DNA of 64,000 nucleotides, from NCBI RefSeq assembly GCF_028656935.1, contig NZ_JAMDGZ010000019.1, forward strand, positions 62,001 to 126,000, written 5' to 3'. The notes under the pieces were generated by a model. It made no database searches and had not been told where the DNA came from. It was given only the letters and a program-made list of their open reading frames with translations. Both the position numbers and the translations under genes were made by a program. Source of the DNA: Pseudomonas rubra (lineage in GTDB: Bacteria; Pseudomonadota; Gammaproteobacteria; Pseudomonadales; Pseudomonadaceae). Positions 11,867-19,778 of this stretch are shown piece after piece (the stretch's first letter is position 1; each line of letters opens with the position of its first letter).

Positions 11867-12766
11867 ATGGAATTGCGACACCTGCGCTACTTCATCGCTG
11901 TTGCCGAAGAGCTGCATTTTGGCCGTGCGGCGCAGAACCTGGGGATCTCCCAGCCACCGTTGAGCCAGCAGATCCAGGCCCTGGAACAGGAGCTTGGCGC
12001 GCGCCTGTTCGAGCGGACCAATCGGCGGGTCGAGCTCAGCGAGGCCGGGCGCTTGTTCCTTGAGGAGGCACGGCTGGTGCTGGCACAAGTGGACAAGGCT
12101 GCTGATGTGGCGCGGCGTGCGCAATTGGGTGAGCTGGGTGAGATGAAGATTGGCTTCACCTCCTCGGCGCCGTTCAATTCGAGTATTCCCAAGGCGATTC
12201 ACGCCTTTCGCCAGCGTTTTCCGGCTGTGCACCTGAACCTCAAGGAAATGAGCAGCCGCGACGTGGCCGATGCCTTGCTCGACGAGTCAATCGAAGTCGG
12301 CCTGATGCGACCGTTGGCGTTGCCCGAAAGCCTGAATGTCGTCGAGCTGTTTCGCGAGCCGTTGGTGGCGGTGATCAATGCTGCCCACCCCTTGGCTCAA
12401 GGCAGCGAAACGGGGCTGAACATGGCGGCCCTGGCTCATGAGCCGTTCGTTTTCTTCCCACGCAGCTATGGCAGTGGCTTGCATGCGCAGTTGTTGAGCC
12501 TGGCACGTCAAGCCGGGTTCAGTCCGCATTTTGCCCAGGAGGCGGGGGAGGCGATGACCATCATCGGCCTGGTGGCAGCGGGGTTGGGGGTGTCGGTATT
12601 GCCGGCCTCGTTCCAGCGTATGCGCATCGACGGCGTGGTGTACCGGACCCTGCTCGACGACGATGCAGTGACTGCAGTGTGGCTGGTGCAGCGCCGCGAT
12701 GCGCCGTCGGCGATGGCCAGGGCCTTTGCCGAGTTACTGACCCGGCAGGCCCTGGAGCGCGCTTGA
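11867..12766 (+). CDS. LysR-type transcriptional regulator, YnfL-like
   Basis: A 299-residue LTTR. The N-terminal winged HTH is classic (MELRHLRYFIAVAEELHFGRAAQNLGISQPPLS, then QIQALEQELGARLFERT). A linker helix and a two-lobe effector domain (about 90-295) follow, the latter containing GEMKIGFTSSAPF and LGVSVLPAS. It probably controls the divergent MFS gene and itself. Its stop codon is one base from the end of the convergent APE-side gene at 12768, with no visible terminator between them. Confidence 0.93.
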   Translation: MELRHLRYFIAVAEELHFGRAAQNLGISQPPLSQQIQALEQELGARLFERTNRRVELSEAGRLFLEEARLVLAQVDKAADVARRAQLGELGEMKIGFTSSAPFNSSIPKAIHAFRQRFPAVHLNLKEMSSRDVADALLDESIEVGLMRPLALPESLNVVELFREPLVAVINAAHPLAQGSETGLNMAALAHEPFVFFPRSYGSGLHAQLLSLARQAGFSPHFAQEAGEAMTIIGLVAAGLGVSVLPASFQRMRIDGVVYRTLLDDDAVTAVWLVQRRDAPSAMARAFAELLTRQALERA

Positions 12767-12767
12767 G

Positions 12768-13214
12768 TTACTGGACCTTGGCCAGGTCGCCTTTGAGCGC
12801 AACGCCAGCCATGACTGCGCCGGCGTGGCATTCATAGGTGCTGGCGTCCTTGCGCTCGTTGCGCTTGTAGTAGCTGCTGATGTTGGTCACGGCGTTGGCG
12901 CCGACCTTGCGTGCGGCGTCCTGCATAGTCAGCAGCGCCGATTGCAGGGCCCATTCGCAGGCTGCTTCGTCAGTCTTGTTGAAGGCGTTGGTTTTCTTGT
13001 TGGTGATCGCCGCCGGGCTGAGCACGGTGACCTTGCCCTTGGGCTGCACACCGGCCAGGTAGAACTTCACCGAACCGTCGAGCTTGTGCTCGGCGGTCAT
13101 CTGCGCCACGACTTTCTCGAACGGCAGGTAGTGGGTAGTGTCACGGGCCTGGCTGAGGCCCGGCAGGGCGCAGAGCAGCAGGGCGGTGGTGGCGGTCCAG
13201 GTCTTCAGACGCAT
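12768..13214 (-). CDS. Small secreted protein, often misnamed 'excinuclease'
   Basis: A 148-residue protein with a Sec signal peptide (MRLKTWTATTALLLCALPGLSQA). The mature part contains CEWALQSALLTMQDAARKVGANAVTNISSYYKRN and a C-terminal CHAGAVMAGVALKGDLAK. The pattern 'AARKxGANAV ... C ... AxALxG' recalls the RcsF/YbjQ fold. Proteins of this size are often labelled excinuclease ATPase subunit in databases, but there is no P-loop and it cannot be UvrA. It is the last gene of the minus-strand run that includes the aryl polyene cluster, 15 nt after a lipoprotein gene. Function unknown. Confidence 0.75.
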   Translation of the reverse strand: MRLKTWTATTALLLCALPGLSQARDTTHYLPFEKVVAQMTAEHKLDGSVKFYLAGVQPKGKVTVLSPAAITNKKTNAFNKTDEAACEWALQSALLTMQDAARKVGANAVTNISSYYKRNERKDASTYECHAGAVMAGVALKGDLAKVQ

Positions 13215-13229
13215 TATGTCGTTCCTTGA

Positions 13230-13673
13230 TTATTCAACAGTGTTCGAATGCTGTTCGTTGAGGGCGCGTTGCACGATGTTTTGCGCTTCCACCCGCTTCA
13301 GTTCTTGCAGGATGTTCTTGTCGAGGTTGTTCACCCAACGGTTGTAGTTGCGGTGAATCTTGCCGTCCTTGTAGCCCATCTCGCGGCTGTCGCGGTAGTT
13401 GATGCGAAAGTTGCTGACGCTGTAGCGGATGTCGACGGCGGCGTAGAAGGTGTTGCGCACCAGGATGTCGGCCTGGATCAGGTTCGGGGTGATCGTGCGT
13501 GCAGTCCAGCCACGCTCAGCTACAGCCTTGAGGATGGCCTGCTGGACTTGCTGGTTGCTGTAGTTGTGGCCGACCACAAGCTGTTCTTGCGGGGTCAGTA
13601 CCGGTTTCGAGGTACAGCCCGCGAGGCCCGCCAGGGCCAGGCCAAGCACAGCGGCGCGAATCAATGAAGACAT
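13230..13673 (-). CDS. Predicted lipoprotein, function unknown
   Basis: A 147-residue protein with a lipoprotein signal (lipobox LAGC, lipidated Cys about residue 20, followed by TSK, so outer-membrane sorting is likely). The mature part has QQVQQAILKAVAERGW, ADILVRNTFYAAVDIRYS and NYRDSREMGYKDGKIHRNYNRWVNNL, a pattern of a small alpha/beta domain found in other Pseudomonas lipoproteins. It starts 25 nt after the terminal ketosynthase gene with a good AGAAAGGA ribosome site, so it is probably read from the APE transcript. No catalytic motif is visible. Confidence 0.7.
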   Translation of the reverse strand: MSSLIRAAVLGLALAGLAGCTSKPVLTPQEQLVVGHNYSNQQVQQAILKAVAERGWTARTITPNLIQADILVRNTFYAAVDIRYSVSNFRINYRDSREMGYKDGKIHRNYNRWVNNLDKNILQELKRVEAQNIVQRALNEQHSNTVE

Positions 13674-13698
13674 TCCTTTCTCTCCAGCAAGTTGTAGG

Positions 13699-14925
13699 TC
13701 AGGTCCAGCGTCGGAAAATCAGCGAGGTGTTGACCCCGCCAAAGGCGAAGTTGTTGTTCATCACGTAGTCGTGACTCATGCTGCGAAACTCGCCGCACAG
13801 GTAGTCCAGCTCACCGCAGCGCGGGTCGATGTGCTCAAGGTTGAGGGTGTGCACATAGCGGTCGCTGTTCATCATTTCGATGCTGAACCAGGACTCCAGC
13901 GCGCCGCAAGCACCCAGGGTGTGGCCCAGGAAGCTCTTTTGCGAACTGATCGGCATGCGTGGGCCGAACAGGCTGCTGGTGGCCAGGGTCTCGGCGATAT
14001 CGCCCTGTTCGGTGGCGGTGCCGTGGCCGTTCACATAACCGATGGCATCGGGCGCAAGGCATGCGTCTTCCAGCGCCAGCTCCATGGCCCGGCGCATGGT
14101 CACCTGTTCCGGGCGGGTGGTGTGCTGGCCGTCGGCGTTGCTGCCAAAACCGACGATCTCGGCATAGATGTGCGCACCGCGAGCGACAGCGTGTTCGAGT
14201 TCCTCAAGCACCAGCATGCCACCGCCTTCGCCGATGACCAGGCCGTCGCGGCCACTGTCATAGGGGCTCGGGCTCTTGTGCGGGGTGTCGTTCTTCAGGC
14301 TGGTGGCGTACAGCGCATCGAAGACCATGGCCTCGGTCGGGCACAACTCCTCGGCACCGCCTGCGAGCATCAGCGGCAGGCGGCCGAACTTGATCGCCTC
14401 ATAGGCGTAGCCGATGCCCTGGCTGCCGCTGGTGCAGGCGCTGGAGGTGGGGATCAGGCGCCCGGTCAGGCCAAAGAAGATGCTGATGTTGGCCGCAGTG
14501 GTATGCGGCATCATCCGCACATAGGAATTGGCATTGAGGCCTTCGGCCACCGAGTTGAGCAGCATGTTGCCGAACGCCTTGATCTCGTCGGTGCTGCCGG
14601 TGGACGAGCCGCAGGCCACGCCCATGCGCCCGTCGCGGATCGACGGGTCATCGAGCAGGCCGGCGTCGCGCAGCGCGTTTTGCGCTGCCGCCACGGCCAG
14701 GCGCGAGACCCGGCCCATGCTGCGCAGTTGCTTGCGGGTCCAGCCACTGGGCACCTTGAAGTCATCGATGGGGCCGGCCAGGCGCGTGTTGAGCTCCTCG
14801 AAGCGGTCCCATTCGTCCATGCGACGGATACCGCTGCGGTTGCTGGCAAAGTTGCCGGCGATGGTTTGCCAGTCACTGCCCAGCGAGGTGATACCGGCCA
14901 TGCCGGTGACGACCACACGTTTCAT
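13699..14925 (-). CDS. apeR: APE beta-ketoacyl-ACP synthase (ApeR-like)
   Basis: A complete 408-residue FabF-type ketosynthase. The active-site Cys is in SSACTSGSQG, the two His in NGHGTATEQGD and GHTLGACG, and the Lys in SQKSFLGH. APE clusters carry a second full KS besides the KS/CLF pair, thought to do an early or special condensation. I use ATG 14925 because it overlaps the preceding reductase stop (TGATG) and has GGAGG 9 nt upstream; a GTG at 14931 is the alternative. It is the last recognisable enzyme of the cluster. Confidence 0.92.
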   Translation of the reverse strand: MKRVVVTGMAGITSLGSDWQTIAGNFASNRSGIRRMDEWDRFEELNTRLAGPIDDFKVPSGWTRKQLRSMGRVSRLAVAAAQNALRDAGLLDDPSIRDGRMGVACGSSTGSTDEIKAFGNMLLNSVAEGLNANSYVRMMPHTTAANISIFFGLTGRLIPTSSACTSGSQGIGYAYEAIKFGRLPLMLAGGAEELCPTEAMVFDALYATSLKNDTPHKSPSPYDSGRDGLVIGEGGGMLVLEELEHAVARGAHIYAEIVGFGSNADGQHTTRPEQVTMRRAMELALEDACLAPDAIGYVNGHGTATEQGDIAETLATSSLFGPRMPISSQKSFLGHTLGACGALESWFSIEMMNSDRYVHTLNLEHIDPRCGELDYLCGEFRSMSHDYVMNNNFAFGGVNTSLIFRRWT

Positions 14926-15653
14926 CAGCACAGGCCTCCATTGACTGCCAGCACCTGGCGGGTGATGTAGGCGGCTTCGGCCGACATCAGGAAATTCACC
15001 GCGCCGGCGACTTCTTCCGGGGTGCCCATGCGCTGCGCCGGGATCATCTTCAGCAACTCTTCGACCGGCACATGCTCGTCGAGCATGGCGGTATCGATCA
15101 GCCCCGGGGCGACGCAGTTGACGGTGATCTTGCGCTTGCCCAGCTCGATCGCCAGGGCCTTGGCCGCGCCGATCACCCCGGCCTTGGAGGCGCTGTAGTT
15201 GACCTGGCCACGGTTGCCGATCATGCCCGACACCGAGGTGATGCAGACAATGCGCCCGGCTTTGCGCCGGCGGATCATCGGCATCATCAGCGGGTGCAGA
15301 ACGTTGTAGAAACCATCGAGGTTGGTGCGCAGCACCTGGTCCCAGTCTTCTTCCGTCAGCGCCGGGAAGGCGCCGTCGCGGGTCAGGCCGGCGTTGCAGA
15401 CCACACCGTAGTAAGCGCCATGGGTTTCCACGTCATCACCGAGGATGGCGGCGCAGGCGGCGCGATCAGCGACGTCGAATTGCAGCACGCGGGCTTGCTG
15501 GCCCAGGCCCCGGACTTCTTCTGCAACGGCGTCGGCTTCACTGCGCCCGCTACGGCAATGCAGGACCAGGTCGAAACCGGCGCGCGCCAGGCGCAGGGCT
15601 ATGGCCCGGCCAATGCCACGGCTGGAACCGGTGACCAGGATGGTATCAGTCAT
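14925..15653 (-). CDS. apeQ: APE 3-ketoacyl-ACP reductase, SDR family (ApeQ-like)
   Basis: A 242-residue FabG homologue that reduces the beta-keto group after each chain extension with NADPH. It has the TGSSRGIGRAIA cofactor motif, NAG, the catalytic Ser (ITSVSGMIGN), YSASK (Tyr, Lys) and the C-terminal VNGG. It overlaps the dehydratase gene upstream by 8 nt (ATGACTGA) and the KS downstream by one base, so all three are translationally coupled and act in the same extension cycle. Confidence 0.94.
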   Translation of the reverse strand: MTDTILVTGSSRGIGRAIALRLARAGFDLVLHCRSGRSEADAVAEEVRGLGQQARVLQFDVADRAACAAILGDDVETHGAYYGVVCNAGLTRDGAFPALTEEDWDQVLRTNLDGFYNVLHPLMMPMIRRRKAGRIVCITSVSGMIGNRGQVNYSASKAGVIGAAKALAIELGKRKITVNCVAPGLIDTAMLDEHVPVEELLKMIPAQRMGTPEEVAGAVNFLMSAEAAYITRQVLAVNGGLC

Positions 15654-16116
15654 GGGGGGACTCCTCTGGGCCCGCTTCGGCCAGGTAGCTGGCGACCTGC
15701 GGCGGGCGAAAAACGTTCAAACGCGCCATGGCATGAATGCCCGGGCCGCGCAGGTGACACTCGAACACGCCCATGCCGTTGTCGTCTTCAAGCGAGCGCA
15801 GGGCATGGATGCGCAAGTGTGCACCGGCAGGGAAATGTTCGACATTGCATTCGAACTTGCGTGTGCCGAGCAAAAAGCCCAGCTCCACCGGCAGGCCTTG
15901 CTGGCGCGCGCGGCAACCGGCATAGGCGGCCACGCTTTGGGCCATCAGCTCGATGCCGACCCAGGCCGGCATGCTGCCGTCGGCGCGGTTGAACAGGCCA
16001 CCGGGGCGCACGGTCAGGTGGGTGTGGATCTGCTCCTCATCAAAGGCTTCGACCTGATCGATGAGGATCATGTCGCCGGCATGAGGCAGCAGTTCGGCCA
16101 ATGGCCAGGTGATCAT
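15646..16116 (-). CDS. apeP: APE 3-hydroxyacyl-ACP dehydratase, hotdog fold (ApeP-like)
   Basis: A 156-residue hotdog protein. It has the PHAGDMILID segment with the catalytic-type His near residue 12 and WVGIELMAQSVAAYAG carrying the central helix with an acidic residue. It would dehydrate the 3-hydroxyacyl chain to the trans-enoyl form; with no enoyl reductase in the cluster the double bonds stay, giving the conjugated polyene. The start overlaps the end of the KS gene by 4 nt (ATGA). A second dehydratase domain is fused to the ligase at 27425-29104. Confidence 0.9.
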   Translation of the reverse strand: MITWPLAELLPHAGDMILIDQVEAFDEEQIHTHLTVRPGGLFNRADGSMPAWVGIELMAQSVAAYAGCRARQQGLPVELGFLLGTRKFECNVEHFPAGAHLRIHALRSLEDDNGMGVFECHLRGPGIHAMARLNVFRPPQVASYLAEAGPEESPHD

Positions 16117-17312
16117 GGGGTGTCTCCGAGAATCAGGCTGACGTTGTTGCCACCGAAGGCGAACGAGTTGCTCATCAGGTGCCGCGGGCCGTTGGCCGGC
16201 AGACGCTGGCTGGTTTCGACCAGGTTCAGGGCCGGCAGTTGCGGGTCATCGACGCCATCCCAGACATGCGGCGGCAGGCGCCCGTCGACATTGTCGGCGG
16301 CCAGGCTCAACCAGCAGAACGCCGCTTCCAGGGCGCCAGCGGCACCCAGGGTGTGACCGGTCATCGGCTTGCTCGATGAGCAGGCCAGCTGGCTGCCGAA
16401 CAGTGCATGCACGGCCAGGCTTTCCATGGCGTCGTTGTGCCGGGTAGCGGTGCCGTGCAGGTTCAGGTAGTCGATCTGATGCGCTTGCAGGTGGGCATTG
16501 TCCAGCGCTTTGCGCATGGCCTGCAAGGCGCCTTTGCCGCCGGGTTCCGGCGCCGAGATATGGTGCGCATCGGAGCTGGCGCCGGCACCGAGCAGGGCGA
16601 TGCTGGTACCTTCGTGGTTGGCTTCACGGGTCATAAGGAACAGCACTGCGGCTTCGCCGATGTTGATGCCGTTACGGTTGGCCGAGAACGGGTTGCAGCG
16701 CTCGGCGCTGACCGCCTCCAGGGCGCTGAAGCCGTTGAGGGTCAGCTTGCACAGGCTGTCGACACCGCCGCAGATCACCGCGTCGCAAACGCCGAGATCC
16801 AACAGGCGCCGGGCACTCATCAGGGCGCGGGCACTGGAGGTGCAGGCGGTGGAAATCACATAGGCCGGGCCGCTCAGTTGCAGCCAGTCGGCGAGGAAAT
16901 TGGCCGGCGCACTGAGCTCCTGTTGGGCATAGTCGTAGCCGGGCGGGAACTGTTGTTCGCGCAGGTAGTGAGCGATGCCGTCGCAGGCTTCCTTGATACC
17001 CGAGGTGCTGGTGCCCAGGACGATACCGATACGCTGGCGGCCAAAACGCAGGATGGCTGCTTCGATTGCTGCGCCAATCTGCAAGCAGGCCTCGAACAGC
17101 AACTGATTGTTGCGGCTGTGATGGGCTTGCATCGCGGCTGGCAAGGCAGGCAGTTCACCTGGCACGGCCGCCACCGGCAGGCTGCGTTCAGGCACCCAGC
17201 CGTCTTCCACGCGCATCCCCGAACAGTCACCGGCGAACAGCTTGCGGGCGACTTCGGCCTGGCCGCGCCCCAGGGCACAGACCAGGCCCAGGGCATTGAG
17301 GTAAGCGGTCAT
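16113..17312 (-). CDS. apeO: APE beta-ketoacyl-ACP synthase, main elongating KS (ApeO-like)
   Basis: A 399-residue ketosynthase with Cys in STACTSSARAL, His in NLHGTATRHND and GHTLGAAG, and Lys in SSKPMTGH. In studied APE systems this KS pairs with the short ApeC partner to extend the chain with malonyl units. The N-terminus is slightly shorter than FabF. The ATG at 17312 overlaps the preceding lipoprotein gene by 4 nt (ATGA). Confidence 0.92.
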   Translation of the reverse strand: MTAYLNALGLVCALGRGQAEVARKLFAGDCSGMRVEDGWVPERSLPVAAVPGELPALPAAMQAHHSRNNQLLFEACLQIGAAIEAAILRFGRQRIGIVLGTSTSGIKEACDGIAHYLREQQFPPGYDYAQQELSAPANFLADWLQLSGPAYVISTACTSSARALMSARRLLDLGVCDAVICGGVDSLCKLTLNGFSALEAVSAERCNPFSANRNGINIGEAAVLFLMTREANHEGTSIALLGAGASSDAHHISAPEPGGKGALQAMRKALDNAHLQAHQIDYLNLHGTATRHNDAMESLAVHALFGSQLACSSSKPMTGHTLGAAGALEAAFCWLSLAADNVDGRLPPHVWDGVDDPQLPALNLVETSQRLPANGPRHLMSNSFAFGGNNVSLILGDTP

Positions 17313-17794
17313 GGCGTGTTCTCGCTGGGCAGTGGGCTGACTAGATAACGCAGGCCCTGGCCCAGGTTCAAGGTGAAGTCGTCGGCTTGTCGGTAGTCGA
17401 CACGCCAGCGTTCACCCAGCCAGCGCTGCTGGCCTTGCTGGTGGGCGCCGGGGTAGAGCGGTTGCAGCTGCTCTGCCGGGGTCAGGGCGAAGAGTACGGC
17501 GGCGAACAGTTCCCGTGCGGCCGGGTTGGGCGGTAGCAAACCATCGGCTTGCCACTGGCCGTCGTTGAGCAACTGCCGGGCTTGTGGAATACCAAGCAGA
17601 TCCAGCAGCGACCAGCGCAGGCTGGCGTTTTCGCGCTGGATCACCAGCAACCAGTCCTGATGTTGCCCGGCCTGTTCGCGCTGGATATGCAACTGCATTG
17701 GCAGCGTCAGCGCCGGCAACTGCCCAGGCAGCGGTGGGCGGCTGGCGCAGGCGCTCAACAGGGCGAAGGCGAGGATCAGCAACAGGCGTTTCAT
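17309..17794 (-). CDS. DUF3261-type lipoprotein of the APE cluster
   Basis: A 161-residue lipoprotein: signal MKRLLLILAFALLSAC with lipidated Cys at about 16, followed by ASRPP. The mature domain (PMQLHIQREQAGQHQDWLLVIQREN ... WRVDYRQADDFTLNLGQGLRYLVSP) resembles the DUF3261 proteins found in aryl polyene clusters, where it sits with the LolA-like carrier and MMPL exporter. A role in moving or anchoring the polyene lipid at the outer membrane is an inference from that company. I start it at ATG 17794 (ATGA overlap with the methyltransferase), not at the longer upstream frame. Confidence 0.8.
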   Translation of the reverse strand: MKRLLLILAFALLSACASRPPLPGQLPALTLPMQLHIQREQAGQHQDWLLVIQRENASLRWSLLDLLGIPQARQLLNDGQWQADGLLPPNPAARELFAAVLFALTPAEQLQPLYPGAHQQGQQRWLGERWRVDYRQADDFTLNLGQGLRYLVSPLPSENTP

Positions 17795-18534
17795 GCACTC
17801 GGCTCGGCGGGGTTCAGGGGTTTGCGGGCAACGACGTTGACCAGGGTTTCTTCGCGCTGGCCGATCGCTGGCGGCTGGCGCAAGCCGAAGCGTTCGAGCA
17901 GGCCGAAGTCGCTGGAGCGGCTCCACCACAGGTAGGGATAGGAGACATTCTGCGCGCCGAACTCGAAGCCCTGATCGCGAAGCATCTGCAGGTACTGCCC
18001 GGCACTTTTCTGTACGTGCATGGGGTGACGGAACAGCCAGCGGATCACCCAGGTGTCGATGTAGGCTTCGGTGGATTCGGCGAACAGCAGGTAGCCACCG
18101 GGCTTGAGCACCCGGTAGAACTCGGCCAGAGCCTGTTCCTGCTCGACCAGGTGGTGGAAGGTCTGGTGACAGAAGAGGATATCGACGCTGTTGTCAGCGA
18201 ATTGCAACGCTGCGCAGTCACTGCCACGCAGCTCGACATGTAAGCCCAGGCGCACCGCTTCGGCCTGGCTCAGCTCAAGGCTGTGCGGGTCGGCGTCGGT
18301 ACCCAGCAACTGGCCGGGGGCGAACACCTGCTGCAGGTACTGGAACGACTTGCCCTGGCCGCAGCCGGCATCGAGCAGCACCGGTGCTTGCGGCAACGGT
18401 GTGTCGAACAGCCTCCGCAGGTCGTTGATCGCCACGCGCAGCACATGGTGCTGCCAGGTGTGGCTGCGCAGGAACCAGAAGCCGAAGCGGGTTTCCTCTA
18501 CGTAGCTATCGCTGAGGAAGGGCTGCTGGTTCAT
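17791..18534 (-). CDS. apeB: SAM-dependent methyltransferase of the APE cluster (ApeB-like)
   Basis: A 247-residue class I methyltransferase. Motif I is VLLDAGCGQGKS (about 51-62), the acidic loop GTDADPHSLEL binds the SAM ribose, and DILFCHQTFHHL and LKPGGYLLFAES are the later motifs. E. coli-type aryl polyenes carry a methyl group on the phenolic ring, and a methyltransferase is a regular member of the clusters; ring methylation is therefore the likely role. The ATG at 18534 overlaps the halogenase-like gene by 4 nt. Whether it makes a C- or O-methyl product cannot be told here. Confidence 0.85.
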   Translation of the reverse strand: MNQQPFLSDSYVEETRFGFWFLRSHTWQHHVLRVAINDLRRLFDTPLPQAPVLLDAGCGQGKSFQYLQQVFAPGQLLGTDADPHSLELSQAEAVRLGLHVELRGSDCAALQFADNSVDILFCHQTFHHLVEQEQALAEFYRVLKPGGYLLFAESTEAYIDTWVIRWLFRHPMHVQKSAGQYLQMLRDQGFEFGAQNVSYPYLWWSRSSDFGLLERFGLRQPPAIGQREETLVNVVARKPLNPAEPSA

Positions 18535-19778
18535 GCCGCCGTCCTGGCGCAGATTTCGGCAAGCATGCGCAGGCGCCGCTTGGGCTCGCTGACGAACGGA
18601 TTGCGTTGGTCCCAAGCGTAGCCGGCGAGGATCGAGCTGATCATCGCGCGGATTTGCGGCGAGCTGGCCGGGTGGTAGATGACGTCCTGGAAGCTGCCGT
18701 TGTACCAGCCTTCAACGTAGGCGCGGAAGGTATCGACGCCGCGCTTGAGTGGCTCGGCGAACTCGCTCTGCCAGTCGACGCTTTCGCCCTGCAGTTGGCG
18801 GTGCAGCACGCCGGCAGCCATGCTCGCCGAACGCATGGCGATGGTCACCCCGGAGGAGAACACCGGATCGAGGAATTCGGCGGCGTTGCCGAGCAGGGCA
18901 AAGCCCGGGCCGTGCAGGGTCTTGACGTTGGCCGAGTAGCCGCCGATGGTCCGCGCCGGGGTGTCCCACACGGCGTTGGTCAGCACCTTGCTCAGGCTTG
19001 GCGTCTGGGCAACGAAGTCCTTCAGGCAGGCATCCAGGTCAGCCGGTGCTGCAGCAAAGTGCTCGGCGGCGGCGACCACGCCCAGGGAGCAGCGGCCATT
19101 GCTGAACGGAATGGTCCAGAACCAGATGTCGCGGTGCTGTGGATGGGTGGTGATGAGGATCTTTTCCCGGTCGAAGGCCGGGTGGTCGATGCGGTCTTCG
19201 ATATGGGTGAACACCGCCTGGCGCACCGGGAAGTTCGATGGCGCTTCAAGGTCCAGCAGGCGTGGCAGCACGCGGCCATAGCCGCTGGCATCGAGGACGA
19301 ACTCGGCTTCAACACGGTACTCGCTGCCATCCAGGCGGCGTACCCGTACTTGCGGGCGCGCACGCTCGAAGTCGGCGGCGATGATCTCTTCTTCGTAGCG
19401 GATTTCCACGCCCTGTGCCGCGGCCTGGTCGGCCAGCAACTGGTCGAACTGGGCGCGCTGGACCTGGAAGGTGCTCGGCTTACCGTTGCTGAAGGTGTCG
19501 CCAAAGTCAAAGGCGCTGTACTCGTCGCCCCAGGCGAAGGCTGCGCCGTTCTTGCGCTGGAAACCCGCCGCTTCAAGGGCCGGGAGCATGCCGGCTTCCT
19601 CGACGAAGTCGATGCAGTGCGACAACAGGCTCTCGCCAATGGAAAAGCGCGGAAAGCGCTGGCGCTCGATGATCAGCACGTCGTGGCCGTTGCGCTTGAG
19701 CAGTGCGCCGGCGATGGCGCCGGACGGGCCGGCGCCGATGATCAGCACCTGCCGTTGTTGCAGTTCAGTGTTCGGCAT
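18531..19778 (-). CDS. Flavin-dependent halogenase-like oxidoreductase in the APE cluster
   Basis: A 415-residue FAD protein. Residues 15-20 (GAGPSG) are the dinucleotide-binding motif. Several marks point to phenol/pyrrole-type flavin halogenases rather than plain monooxygenases: PRFSIGESLL near 43-52, FQRKNG with a Lys at residue 76 where these enzymes keep their hypohalite-relay Lys, WFWTIP at 219-224 matching the halogenase WxWxIP motif, and FLDPVFSSG at 302-310. Brominated aryl polyenes (xanthomonadins) are known from Xanthomonas, whose cluster carries such a gene. So this one may halogenate the aryl ring or polyene chain. A geranylgeranyl-reductase-like redox role is the alternative. 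It is coupled to the methyltransferase by an ATGA overlap. Confidence 0.78.
   Translation of the reverse strand: MPNTELQQRQVLIIGAGPSGAIAGALLKRNGHDVLIIERQRFPRFSIGESLLSHCIDFVEEAGMLPALEAAGFQRKNGAAFAWGDEYSAFDFGDTFSNGKPSTFQVQRAQFDQLLADQAAAQGVEIRYEEEIIAADFERARPQVRVRRLDGSEYRVEAEFVLDASGYGRVLPRLLDLEAPSNFPVRQAVFTHIEDRIDHPAFDREKILITTHPQHRDIWFWTIPFSNGRCSLGVVAAAEHFAAAPADLDACLKDFVAQTPSLSKVLTNAVWDTPARTIGGYSANVKTLHGPGFALLGNAAEFLDPVFSSGVTIAMRSASMAAGVLHRQLQGESVDWQSEFAEPLKRGVDTFRAYVEGWYNGSFQDVIYHPASSPQIRAMISSILAGYAWDQRNPFVSEPKRRLRMLAEICARTAA

Noticed and set aside
12768..13214. 'Excinuclease ABC subunit A' as the name of the small secreted protein
   Set aside because: 148 residues, signal peptide, no Walker motif or zinc finger; cannot be UvrA.
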